This document shows positions 11,027-21,994 of a stretch of DNA of 64,000 nt, piece after piece. How positions within the stretch are numbered: position 1 is the stretch's first letter; every line of letters begins with the position of its first letter. Position numbers and translations under genes: made by a program. A model generated the notes under the pieces. The model searched no databases. It had not been told where the DNA came from and was given only the letters and a program-made list of their open reading frames with translations. Source of the DNA: Echria macrotheca (lineage: Eukaryota; Ascomycota; Sordariomycetes; Sordariales; Schizotheciaceae); the NCBI GenBank assembly GCA_030411725.1, contig MU839839.1, positions 1,116,001 through 1,180,000 of the forward strand, written 5' to 3'.

Positions 11027-11518
11027 ATGGACACGACTTCGGTGCAGGGCTCGACCAAGCAGCAGGACGAGGTGAAGCCTTCTTCACCTCCGGCGAAGCA
11101 GGAAGTGAAGCAAAACGTAACGAGCCGCTATCTGAAGAAGACCAACCTCCAGGATCTCCTCGAGAGGTTGTTCAAGGACGAGGGCGTGACCGAATTTAAC
11201 ATCAAGGTATGAACGAGCACACATCAGACGAGAAGAGATGTCGCAATCCGATCGGGTGGTTCAACGGCCCTGATCGGTGCCAAGAACAGCCCAAATACGG
11301 GCATTTGCGGGGTTTTGTTCCAGGGGCCAGATCTGCTAACCCAGATTGCTTTGCAGCAAAAGGACGACCAATGGTGCTTCACGGCCCCGAGGAAGGTCGA
11401 AGATGTGAGTTGTCCCTGTTCCGGCGTGCTTGTGCGTGTGCGCCCTATATCCGTCGCCAAGAGTGCAGCAGTTATTTAGTTGCTAACACTCGGTGTTGTT
11501 CAGGTTGAGATTGAGTAA
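11027..11518 (+). CDS. Small conserved-looking protein, 80 aa, three exons
   Basis: Exons 11027-11206, 11357-11404 and 11504-11518 join in phase 0 with good signals (AAG|GTATGA, TTGCAG|CAA, GAT|GTGAGT, TTCAG|GTT). They give 80 residues ending VEDVEIE. The first 35 residues are polar and low-complexity. The core reads as a helix (RYLKKTNLQDLLERLFKDEG) followed by short strands (VTEFNIKQKDDQWCFTAPRK). I do not recognise the family. The last coding exon is only 15 nt including the stop. Clean phase joining of three exons is the main evidence that the gene is real. The start could instead be the ATG at 10916. Confidence 0.6.
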
Positions 11519-11878
11519 GATACGGCCGAATGACTGCCCGCAAAGGCCCAGGACATTCTGCTGACCACATTTTAGCGCCGTCCGCGACGAATGACCGAGA
11601 AGAGGAGGGGCAGTGCGGTGCCACCGAGGTAAAGAGGCGCAGCACCAGGCGCTCGGCGGATTTCGAAGGTTTGGCCGGCAAAAAAACGCAGGCGGGAATG
11701 CCTCGTCGGGAACTCCCTTGCGACACGGCTCAGGCGTTCCCCCCTTCCCCTGTACTGCGGCTCATGTTTTAAGCTGTATCATTACCACCCATCTTTTCTT
11801 CAGCTCTTCTTGGCTCTGTACATAACGTGGTTGCGAATTCGAACTCATTTTTCCCCCCATTTTTTCAGCGTTGTGATC
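11519..11878. other. Intergenic region, nothing seen
   Basis: 3' region of the small protein gene and promoter of the CorA-like gene. It becomes T- and C-rich just before the start codon at 11879, as is common in fungal leaders. Confidence 0.4.
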
Positions 11879-13412
11879 ATGGCATCGCTTGACAATTGCT
11901 TTGTTGCGGTGCTCAAAGAACCTGTTCAGGTGGTCGATGTCCCGCTCCAGGCACCCGCCGCCGTCGATGGCTCGGCTCCCTCACCGGGCACGCCCCGCCA
12001 AGCCCAGCTCTCGACGCTAGAGGAGTTGACCCAGTATCTCGATGCCAACCCATGCGACAGCTACGCATGTCGGCTTATGTGAGTTAACTGCTGCCACTTT
12101 GTTGAGTATCTATGTGTTCGCAGTCGCTGATGCCAGCAGCTCCGTCTGCCAGCGGACTTCGTGGAGACCACTCCAGGTCACGAGACCGATGATGGACCTC
12201 GTCGTCTCAAGACATGATGCCGATCCATCGTTTTGGCAGCTCCCGTCGTGTTTCTACACAAGGAATCTTGAACTGGAACAAGTTCACTGTATCCCTTACA
12301 CAGAGACGCGCAAGGGGGCGGTTGTCGGTACTAGGATCCCCCATCGCTTGTCCCCAAAGCCCCCTTCCTGACGTCCAATAGAGCTTTCATACACCATAAA
12401 GTATCCCGAGTTCAAGGAAAGCGAGAAAAAATGGGTAATCCGACAGACTGGCATCTGGCATCGCTATAATATGCGGACGAGCCAGAGCACATACGTCTTG
12501 CTCAGTCCCACGGTGAATTCGAAGGCGCACCAGCAGGCGGTCGAGTGGATGCTCAGCTCGGGGGTGAAGCCGCAGACGGAGCCCTTTTGGCTGCATAGGA
12601 TCCTCTTCGCATCGTATTTGCCTTCTTGGAGACGCTATGTCGGCGCTCTCGAGCACCAGCTTCTGCCCATCGCAAACACGACGTTTGCGAGCTTCATCGA
12701 CGAGCCGTTGCGGTTCGGCTACGACCACCTAAGCGAACTCGTCAGCCTCGAAACGAAATTCCTGCAAGTCCCGGCCATACTGGAGACGTCGTCAGAAACC
12801 CTGGTAGAGCTGGGTTTGCTTCTGGTGAACATGTCGGAGATAGCCGCAAACCACCCGGGAACCCGACAGCTCAAGAACTACCAGAGGCAATGCGGCGTGT
12901 ACTCCAGGACCGCTGTGCATCTTCAGGCCCGGACACAGACGACAGCGAGGCTATTGGCCGATACCCTATCGTTCCGAGACCAGGTCGTTGCCAAGGAACA
13001 GAACGGCAACATGTTACAGCTGAATAAGTCGGCTGTCTTCATCACGACCCTGACGTTGCTGTATCTCCCTGCCTCGTTCGTGGCTGTAAGTTCTGGCCGC
13101 CCCGTTTTGGCAGATGTTTTCAACTGACTCAACCCACAGTCGTTCTTCGGGATGAACTTCTTCGATTTCGACCAGGAGGCTAATTCGATCGTCGGCACCC
13201 CTATGGTCTGGATATACGTTGTGGCATCGGCTGGTCTGACAGCCATCACCTTCCTGTTCTACTACTGGCTGCTCCATCGGGACAACACCGTGTTCCGGAG
13301 GCTTGCGCCCAAAGTGAGGGCAAGTCCGGATTGGACGCTCAAAAACTTGACGAGGCGGTTGACGTCAAATGCTAAAGACGCAGCCATCGAGATGGAAAGC
13401 TGCAAGGTCTGA
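11879..13412 (+). CDS. CorA-like Mg2+ transporter domain protein
   Basis: Exons 11879-12078, 12140-12327, 12382-13085 and 13140-13412 sum to 1365 nt, or 454 residues. The N-terminal half is the soluble part found in fungal CorA-like proteins (CRLISVCQRTSWRPLQVTRP, then FWQLPSCFYTRNLE, then KKWVIRQTGIWHRYN). A long helical region follows (ETKFLQ to RDQVVAKEQNGNMLQLNKSA). The end has two membrane helices: the first (VFITTLTLLYLPASFVASF) runs directly into the CorA signature Gly-Met-Asn at about residues 368-370 (FFGMNFFDFD), and the second is WIYVVASAGLTAITFLFYYW. CorA proteins are pentameric divalent-cation channels. Many fungal relatives of this type are uncharacterised, so transport is inferred from the GMN motif and topology. 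It converges on the kinase gene with 58 bp between stop codons. Confidence 0.88.
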
Positions 13413-13470
13413 CGAGCGCTGTAGAGGGGTTTCATGTTGGAAAAGGAGCACCGGGAAAATAGAGAGGGGT

Positions 13471-16400
13471 CTAAGAAGTTGAAGCTTCTGACCCGAGCTG
13501 GACACGGTAGATTGCGCGGCGGTTAGGCCCAACAAGGGCGGCAACGAGAACGTACTTCTCTCCAGCCTCGGTGACAATCCGTTGCGTGAACTGATCGCTG
13601 TGGTCCAAACCGGGGAGTAGTGAGATGATTCGCGTTGAGATATCTCCCTCCGGAGACCTCACACCCATCAGCTCCATCAACAAGAGTTTATGGTGAGCCA
13701 GGGCGGTCCCGAGGGCGAATATTCTATCGTCCGGGTCGATTAGCAGCCTGAGCACCCGACAGTGCTTTATATCCTTGTCGATGCGAGCCCCGGGGTCCTC
13801 CCTCGCAAGCCCTTGGATATTCAGTCGCTTCTCTCGCATAACGATGGCGCAGGTTGCGCTTTCTTTGCGCAAGGGAGCGAAGGTGGTGAAAAGCCCAGCC
13901 GTACTGCTGCTGTCGAAACCCTTTCACGTGGGAAGGTAAGCTGAGAATCCAGATATGACTACCTCTTGACTTACTTTTGATTCAATAATAACCGGCACGC
14001 CTCTTCTAGTTTTCAACGACATATACAAGACAGTGACTTTGTGGTCGCGGCTCCTTTTCGTGATCTCCGGTTGCACGACCACATAGACGTCGTCAGACCC
14101 GGAAACCGTTAGGTGTGTGATCCACGAGGCCGGCCATGACAGCTTATCGACACTCCACAGCCCGACCGAAAGAGAATCAGAGAGAAAGCTTGTAGAAGTC
14201 CCCTCTGTTGACGAGCTCCGACTGAAAGAGTCAGTCGCGGGCAAAACTCAGGGGCAGGAGAGTACCTACGGGCGTCTTGCATATTCAATGAGACTGGTTA
14301 TCGAGGCGGTGAAAACCCAACAAGACTCTTCCTCATCCTTATCTCGCAGTATACAGACTAGTGTCTGGCCGTCGGAAGACACAGCCAAGTGGTGGATTTC
14401 GGGCAGCGGCAGGGTAAGCCGATACCAGTGGTCCAATGTCACGTCAACCGCTTCTCCACACTCGAGGTCGTATAGGAAACACTGGAAAACGTCGTTAGTA
14501 ACATTCCTGAGAGCAGTGACACAAGAACAACTCATTCTCACATTGAAACCGGCCCCGGTAGTTGCCGCTATCAAGTACTTGCGCGTGATCACCACAGTCT
14601 TCCAGATGCAGTCCTGTTCCTGGAGCGTACGCCACGTTGCTGGTGAGACCGAATTTCCCTCTCGGGGTGAAAACGACTGGCTGGTATACAGCGAGATCTT
14701 CACGTCGGTCCAATACGCGATGAGAGAACCATCCGGCGAGATCTCGCAGCCGTTGAAATCTTCCTTGGATGATAGTGACCAGCTCTCAACTCTCCCAGTG
14801 GATGGCGATCTCGGCCTTGAACGGGTTAGAAAGACCTTCACGGGCCAAGGATGGGGGAACGTCATACCTGGTCAGGCTTGACATTGCTAATATTCGCTTC
14901 AGACTGTTCGTTTCAGGAGGTTGAAGGTGTGTCTGGCTGGTGTCACCGGCCGTTTCGGCGTCCGCTAGAGCCTTGTACTTCTTGAAAGTGTTCAAAAGCA
15001 TGTCCTTCACGCCCTTGGCTCCACATCTTTTGCCTGGATCCATCTCGAAAACCTTGTCCTCGAGAAAACGAAGCATGGTCTTGACGGCTTCACCTTCATC
15101 TGGATTCCGTTTGCCGGCCTCGTCGATCAAGCGAGAGTGCCATTTGTGTATCTCAGGGTGCACCTTTGATGGCGAGAAGGTCATGGATCGGATGAAAAAG
15201 CGATCGTAGCCGTCGGCTTTTGGGTGGTCTGTCCGCGCATCTTGGTAACGCTCGACGCCATCGCTCCCTTCTTCAAGATACGCAAAAACGACGCTGAGGA
15301 CGCATGCCAGAGACCAGACGTCGCTAGCAGTGCCCATGCTCTTGGATGCGGATATGGATTCCGGTGCCAAATAAGTACCCTCTTGGCGACGATTCAGCGT
15401 ATTAGAAAGCGATGAGTCGGACGGCTTTTTGGCTTGTCGCCTCACAAACCAACTGTTGAAGTCTTTCTCTCTCTCGACGTCCTGGTCTCGCCGTCGAATC
15501 TTGACCCTAGCCATACCAAAATCACTCAACTTCCAGACCAGGCGATCCTCGCCAAGCCTCACCTCACGGAAAACGAGAATGTTGCTGGGCTTCAGATCCA
15601 TGTGGTAGCACACCATTTGCTCTCTGTCGGCCGTCTGCATCTCGGTGTGAAGGAAGTTCAGACCGGCCGCCAAACCTTCGGCGCATTCAATAATCTTGGC
15701 CTTCTCTGCAGCACTTCTCGGCCGTGCTCTGTGGTGAATCATCATGGACTGTCGGAGATCGAACATGGCGAGAGGCATAAACAGGCTGTAGGTCATGGGC
15801 CCTACTTCCAGGCTGCCGTAGTTCTCGACGATGTTGTTGCAGGAGACGCTCGAGCTTGTCAGGATCTTCTCCATGATTTCTCTTTCGCCACGGGCAGGAA
15901 ACTCGCTGCTGAGGAGGTAGTCCTTGCGAGCGAGCTCGAGCGGCTCGGTGTTTTCTGCTTTCGTCTGGGGGTCGAAGAAATGCCCCTTGGCGATCTTGAC
16001 TTTGACGACGGTGCCAAAGGCTCCAGATCCCAAAGCTTGCTCCTCCAGGTAGGGCAGACGCTGACTCTCGGGGGCGATGACCCTGACCTCCTCCCGCTTA
16101 CGGATGACGACGGTGCTGAAACAAGCCTGCTTCGAGATGAACATGTCGGCATCGACAACCCCAAACAAATCGACCAGTTCTTCCCGGCCAGCCGGCAGTG
16201 TCCCCACGGCCTTTCCCCTGCGGCGCACCGGCCATGCATTGCCGGCCACAAGCTCATGGGCGAAGATGCGTGCGGTTTCGACGCGGCATTTGGCGAATAT
16301 CAAGACGGCGAGGAAGTCGTAGAGCTGACGGTCGTGAACCCGGCGGAGCATGTCATCCTCGGTGACATTGAATGTGCTGAAGACAGTCTCGCCGGCATGG

Positions 16401-16561
16401 ACCAGGCTGCGGAAGACAGCGAGCAGGTTATCGCGGTGGAGCACCTTTTTGGCGGTTCCCCGTGTAGCAAACCGCAACCGCTCGGCATCTTTTCTCTGGA
16501 GACGCTGGTAGATCTGCTCGTAGAGCGAGTAACAAAGCGTGTCGTACGTATTTGCTGCCAT
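13471..16561 (-). CDS. Protein kinase with C-terminal propeller-like region
   Basis: Exons 14868-16561, 14542-14815, 14270-14481, 13975-14221 and 13471-13920 sum to 2877 nt, or 958 residues. After about 165 helical residues comes a kinase domain. It has a glycine loop (LGSGAFGTVVKVKI, about 177), ARKDY lysine near 213, catalytic loop (YHMDLKPSNILVF), DFG (LSDFGMARV) and GTYLAPES. All main catalytic residues are present, so activity is expected. The C-terminal 380 residues contain WD/YVTN-like blades, for example GCEISPDGSLIAYWTDVKIS, HHLAVSSDGQTLVCIL and LLIDPDDRIFALG. The substrate is unknown. The first splice (CAG|GTATGA to TTCAAG|GCC, with CTAAC upstream) is needed to keep the propeller in frame. 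Confidence 0.85.
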
Positions 16562-17370
16562 CTCTACGAATTCGCGCCATCAGGGGCATCGATCGAGAGT
16601 GTCGAGAAAGAAGAGCCTCAAGTGCAGCCAGGCTGGGGTGGGGTTGCACAACATCCAAGACTCGCGAGGACCGTTCAGGCAAGCGCGAAGTCCATGTTGG
16701 CCTGAGGCAGAAACTCTCCCCCACCACAGCATGGCTTCATGGACCGGTCGACGATGAATGTCTAAAGACATCATGGCGTAGTGAGCGTAGTATATCCCTA
16801 ATCGGGGACGTCTGCCAGCAGATGATAACTGAACATATTGAAGCCCTGGACGTTGATGTCTACCTGGTTGTGACATTGGGCGCAAGAGGTGCAAGAGGGA
16901 GGACACCAGTGCCAAGGAGGAATTTGATCGTCATCGCGTTTAGGTCTAAATGGGTTCGGTTATATCCGAAGCATCTTACCCTCAGGTGTTGGCAGCATCT
17001 GCCGATGGTAGTGTTAGCACGGCGGTGGACGTGAGCGGGGTGAACGCGGCGCGGGACCGGGGCTGCAAGGTGCTAACCATTGAACCGGCAGCTAATAATA
17101 CAACCCCGCGAGAGCATCCCGTCGAAAATGGGAAACGGACGGGACGGAAGATGCGGGGAAGAGAGAAATGTCAAGGAGGATTTCATCCTCTTCAACCTCA
17201 ATTCCATCTCTTAAAAACATCTTTTTCCGCTCTTAATCAACAACACCAAGCCAAGCAGCTGTGGATCACAGACGTCAGACTGACATAGGCAACCCGAGCC
17301 CTCGGGACAACCCCCACACCTGCTGGTACTTGTCCAACGTCCCCGTCTCACGCCGAGTGCCGAACACCAA
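16562..17370. other. Divergent promoter region
   Basis: Lies between the kinase gene (minus) and the FAT1-like gene (plus). No gene is supported. The segment 17174-17230 is CT-rich. If the FAT1 N-terminus is spliced (see that entry), part of 17290-17450 would be an intron. Confidence 0.4.
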
Positions 17371-19476
17371 ATGGATTTTGGCAAGATTTGTCCCACCTCA
17401 CCTTCGCTCGCACGACATGAAGCTAATGCCTGTCCCGTTACAGTCCTCCCAGCAGCGGCTGCGGCCGCCTCGACGGCGCTAACAGCCATGTACCTCGACG
17501 CCAAGTTACACATCCGCAAGGACCTCCGCTGGATCGTCGGCCGCCGCTTCATCCGCCGGAAGTGGGCCGAGGCCGAGAAGACGGGGCGCACATCCATGTG
17601 GTACTTCCTGGAGCAGCGGGCCGCTGAGCTCTGTGATCGCGAGGCAATCTGGTCCCGTGCCGGTTGCTACAGTTTTAAGCAACTGCTCGACCGGGGCAAC
17701 CAGTACGCGAACTGGTTTCTCGCCCAGGGCGTGAGGCGAGGAGACTTGGTCGCCTTCTTCATGCTCAATTCGCCCGACTTCATCTTCGCCTGGGTCGGGT
17801 TGTGGGCCATCGGCGCGGCGCCAGCCATGATCAACTACCACCTGACGGGGAACGCGCTGGTGCATTGCTTGAAGCTGAGCGGGGCAAAGCTCGTGCTGAT
17901 GGACGGCGATGAAGCGGCCATGGCCAGAATGGCAGAGGTCCAATCGGGAATATCGCAAGCCGGAATCGGAAACATCGTGTTTGCGAAACTGCGAGACGTG
18001 AGAGACGGCATCTACTCCTTGCCACCCACCCGGCCCGGCGACGAACATCGGTTGGGACTCAAAGCGAATGCGCCAATGGCGCTGTTTTACACGAGCGGGA
18101 CGACGGGCATGCCGAAAGGCTGTCCCTTGGCGATCATTGCTGCCTTTGCGCACGGCTATGGAAATCAGGCCGGAACGAACCCGGTGCAGGGTCCGGACCC
18201 GCGGTACTATGTATGCATGCCTTATTACCACGGAACCGGTGGCATCAACGTCATGGCCCAGCTGCTCAACGGGCATACCGTATGCGTTGCCCCGAAGTTC
18301 AGCGTGTCCGGATTCTGGCAGGATATTCGCGACTCCAGGGCCAACTGGTTCGTCTATGTTGGAGAGACACTGAGGTACTTGCTCGCGGCGCCGCCATCGC
18401 CGCTTGACCGTCAGCACGACGTGCGATCCATATTTGGGAATGGGTTGCGGCCGGATGTATGGAACCGCTTCCGTGAGCGTTTCGGTATCGAGAGGGTTTA
18501 TGAGTTCTTCAACAGCACCGAGGGTATGCTTGCTCTCGACAACGAGAGCTGGAATGACTTCACAGCCCATGCGGTTGGGCACCACGGGTTCTACCAGCGC
18601 TGGAAGTACCATAAGTACTATGTGCCCGTGGCGGTTGACCCTGAAACGGGTGACATTGCCCGAGACCCGAAAACGGGATTCGCATATCGTGTCCCGTACG
18701 AGGTTGGCGGCGAGATCCTTGTACGCATCCCGTTCGAGCGGCAGTTCCCTGGCTACTGGAGAAATCCAGAAGCTACAGCTGCGAAGTTTGTCAAGGATGT
18801 GTTCGAGAAAGGTGACTGTTTCTATCGTACTGGCGATGCATTACGACGGGACAACGAGGGGAGGTGGTACTTCCTGGACAGGTACGCAGCCCACGCTCTG
18901 CAGCGGTGAAAACTTCTAACCATGCTGCGATGTAGACTAGGCGATACTTTCCGCTGGAAGGGGGAGAACGTATCCACCGCCGAAGTGTCAGAGGTCCTGG
19001 GCAAGTACCCGGGGGTGCTCGATGCGAATGTCTATGGGGTTCAGCTTCCTGGTCATGACGGGAAAGCAGGGGCTGCAGCCATCTATATCGACCCGGCCCT
19101 GAAGAAGGCTTTCGACCACCAAGACTTCCTGCGGTAAGCTCATGTGCCTGGTCCCCGAAGCGGCCCGACCACTGTGACGGGCAGCTGGCCGCTTGTGACT
19201 GACCGGCCTGCGATACTGACAGCCAGATGCAGGCACGCTCGCTCGCATCTACCAAGATACGCAGTTCCACTATTTTTGCGACATGTAAAAGAGCCATCGG
19301 CAACCCATAACAACAAGCAGAACAAAATGCCGCTCAAGAAAGAAGGCGTCGATCCCGAAAAAGTCAAGCCCGAGGATAAGGTATTCTGGATTGAGAGCCA
19401 CGGAAAAGGCGTAACTTATGTGCCGTTTACTCGACGGGACTGGGATGATCTTCATGTTGGGAAGGCCAAGCTCTAA
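17371..19476 (+). CDS. FAT1: Very-long-chain acyl-CoA synthetase / fatty acid transporter
   Basis: Exons 17371-18881, 18936-19133 and 19233-19476 sum to 1953 nt, or 650 residues. It is an ANL-superfamily adenylating enzyme. It shows the AMP-binding P-loop (LFYTSGTTGMPKGCPLA, about 238-254), then VCMPYYHGTGG, FGNGLRPDVWNRF, EFFNSTEG, and the hinge region (YFLDRLGDTFRWKGENVST). The FATP/FAT1 subfamily is shown by the tail: LPRYAVPLFLR, HNNKQNK, and YVPFTRRDWDDL. The final AKL matches the peroxisomal PTS1 rule, so the enzyme likely activates very-long-chain fatty acids at peroxisomes or lipid bodies. The start is uncertain: ATG 17371 opens the frame, but GTTACAG at 17439-17445 could be a splice acceptor ahead of the Ala-rich membrane helix (VLPAAAAAASTALTAMYLDA). 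Confidence 0.9.
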
Positions 19477-21114
19477 CTGCCGGCTGAAAGCCAGCGGCAA
19501 ACGAAGCAAGTTGAACAGGGTCGAAGTCGGTCGAGGCCGGCATTTGACGGCTCAGTTCCCGCCTCGGGATGTAGAGGATAGATATCTCGACGAACAGAGT
19601 CGGCAGATGGCTAGGGCCCCGAGCATTGCAAAGAAGGGTCGGAATGGCGTCGGATGTCGGATCGCGTGCCACGGCTTCGTTGGATATGAGGGCATCTAGA
19701 TCAGTCCATCACGGAAAGATTAGCACTCGGTGACATGGAATTTAGCGCTCAAGGACAATAGGCGAGATAGGTGAGACAAGGTCAGATGTCACCGGCCGGC
19801 CCAGGAACCGACCACTGCTGCGTCACTGTTCGTCCAATGCCTAGCTCTTCGCCGTTCGGTCGCACCTGGTAAGACCCGCAGGCTACCCCCACGATATGAT
19901 AGCTTGTGTAAAACGAGCGCACAACGTCTTTGAAGGGGTTTAGCAGGAAAGGCAATTGCGCCGCGAAGTTGAGCAGTCGGAGGAAGAAGCCCGGATTTGG
20001 TTGGTGCGTCAGTCGTGATCCAGCTTCCTTCGGGGTCGAGAGCGTTTTAGGACGGTGCTAGCCCCTATCCCAAACCAGAGCGTCGGTCGCCGAGTAGAAC
20101 GCATGATGTCGCCGCCTGGATCGTGGACTGTGGTCTGGAAGGAGTTTTGCAGGAGGTGGAATTTGCGGGGAAACGTACCTGTCGGTCGCGCTTGCGGCTG
20201 CTCCCCTGTGATCTGAGCTTGTCGCAGATCGGGCCCCACCGATCCACACGCCCCCGCGGGGACACGCCATTCGTCCTCGGAAGTTTTCCGTCGTCTGAAC
20301 AAAAACGAACATCAAACACGTCAAACGACCCCCCCTCGTCTCCCAGACGCAACCACACTTTGTTCTGTGGTCTCTTCTGGCCTGCCTTCAAACCCGGTCT
20401 CCTGTTCTGGCCGTTTGGCTGCTGAGGGTTCTTAGAACACCAACTCCGCTATCGCCTCGAAATCGTATCCCGGAAACTTTCGCAGCGCCTAACATTCATG
20501 CGTTTCGTTTTCGTCGCAGTTTCGACCGTCTGAAAGCGATATCCGCACGGTTTCGCGAGCAAGCGATGATGGGATGGCCTGTTGTCAAAGTTCCTCCTTG
20601 GGACGACCCTGGAGGCGTCCCCTGGGACGGATCAAAAGGGGGAGGAAACAGGCTCAAATCCCAAACATGTTAGCGCTTCTCCCTCGCATGTTAGTGCTCT
20701 GTGCTGAGGGCGCCCCGTGCACTAACACTTTGGGCCTGCGACACGAACTGCCTCGGACCCCTACGCATTTCGGCCGCCCATCCAAAGTCGGATGGAATCC
20801 CCAAAAAGGAGAGATGAACTCTTTCCTCCGCCCGGAGAGCCGCCGAGCGGACGTTGCATGTTACATGGGAGAGAACAGGCACGGTGAGGGCGGCAGCCTA
20901 GGGTCATCCGGGGTTGGTATAAGAGAAGTGTTTCCCGCCGCCCATCATGGAGATCTCGCACGGCATCATCTCAGCAATCATCCACCTTCCCTTGCGTCGA
21001 TCCTTCAAGCAGAAGACCTGGTGTCTTCGTTTAATCTTTTCTTCACTTCGTTTCAAGGCAACAAACAGTCGCTAGCCGACAGCCCCTCCTTTGTTATCCC
21101 ATACCACCACCACC
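19477..21114. other. Long intergenic region, no gene supported
   Basis: 1.6 kb between the FAT1-like and BAS2-like genes. A 216-codon plus-strand frame (20574-21224) overlaps the next gene and has no recognisable composition, so it is not called. A TATAA at 20918-20922 lies 195 bp upstream of the BAS2-like ATG, and the leader after about 20990 is CT-rich. This suggests a long promoter plus 5' untranslated region for the secreted protein. Confidence 0.4.
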
Positions 21115-21747
21115 ATGGTTCAGTTCACCAGCATCATGGGCACCCTAGCCCTTACATTCGCTGCAGTGCAAGCTGCCCCCAGTCTTTACGCCCGACAAGG
21201 CCTTCCCGACCCGGCTGGGGCTAAGAATCTCGGCAACGGCCAGGGCATCCAGTTCATCGGAGGCCAGTGCAACGGTGTTGAGGACTGTGCCTCACAATGT
21301 TGCGCCACTCTTCCCAAGGGCGGACAAACCATCGGTGTCTGCTCCGGCCCCGGAGCGCAGTTCCAAGCTGGAAAGCAGGGCTGCGGCTTCGAGGCCGGTG
21401 GAGGTGGCGGCGGCAGCGCTGCGGCTCCTGCTCCGGCGGCTCCGGCGGCGCCCTCACCAGTTGATGTCGTTCCGGTTACGCCCCTTCCATCCCCGCCGCC
21501 GGGCATCACGTTCAAGCCAAGCACGCTCAAGCCGGACCCCAACGGGGCGAAGAATGTCGGCTCCGCGTCGGGCCAGCAGTTCATCACGGGCGAGTGTCTC
21601 AGCGACCGCGACTGCGCGTCCAAGTGCTGCGCGCTCGTCGACACGGGAACCGACTTTTTCGGTATCTGCTCGGGGCCGCTGGCCAACTTCCAGAACGGCA
21701 AGCAGGGCTGCGGGTTCCCGGTTGGTGGCAAGGCGGCTGCTGCTTAG
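21115..21747 (+). CDS. BAS2-like secreted Cys-rich protein, two tandem domains
   Basis: A single exon of 210 residues starting MVQFTSIMGTLALTF, a clear signal peptide with likely cleavage near AVQA|AP. The mature protein has two copies of one domain, about residues 36-95 and 140-203. Each has six cysteines in the same order: C..(D/E)DC-AS-(Q/K)CC...(V/I)CSGP...GKQGCGF. An Ala/Pro/Gly linker joins them. Each copy resembles biotrophy-associated secreted protein 2 (BAS2), usually a single domain of about 100 residues in Magnaporthe and Colletotrichum. The family is widespread, including in saprotrophs, so a host-directed role is not implied. Molecular function is unknown. A short 247-bp convergent gap follows. 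Confidence 0.85.
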   Translation: MVQFTSIMGTLALTFAAVQAAPSLYARQGLPDPAGAKNLGNGQGIQFIGGQCNGVEDCASQCCATLPKGGQTIGVCSGPGAQFQAGKQGCGFEAGGGGGGSAAAPAPAAPAAPSPVDVVPVTPLPSPPPGITFKPSTLKPDPNGAKNVGSASGQQFITGECLSDRDCASKCCALVDTGTDFFGICSGPLANFQNGKQGCGFPVGGKAAAA

Positions 21748-21994
21748 CCTCACTCCTTTTTTACGAGAAAAAACCTGTGTTTGGGACAAACTATTCGGGT
21801 TGGGGGCATGGCACTTGCACTGGTTTCATGGCATTGGAAATTCACTTCTGTTGTTGCATTTGTATTGTACATAACACTTTATGGACGCGGGGTTAGGTGG
21901 ATCATTGACTGTAGAAAACATTCTCTTACCTTGGTGGTACAATACCTTACCTCATCAAGTCTGACCGTAAAACTTACTCGTGATCCCCCCTTCC

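Noticed and set aside
15434..16705. 423-codon open frame on the plus strand
   Set aside because: Lies antisense to the kinase exon, whose family motifs are unmistakable; it has no motif of its own.
17506..18612. 368-codon open frame on the minus strand
   Set aside because: Antisense to the FAT1-like gene and without recognisable features.
20574..21224. 216-codon plus-strand frame upstream of the BAS2-like gene
   Set aside because: Overlaps the start of a clear secreted-protein gene in another frame, and its composition looks like translated promoter DNA.
21186..21731. 181-codon minus-strand frame
   Set aside because: Mirror of the BAS2-like gene; the Cys pattern of the plus-strand frame decides.
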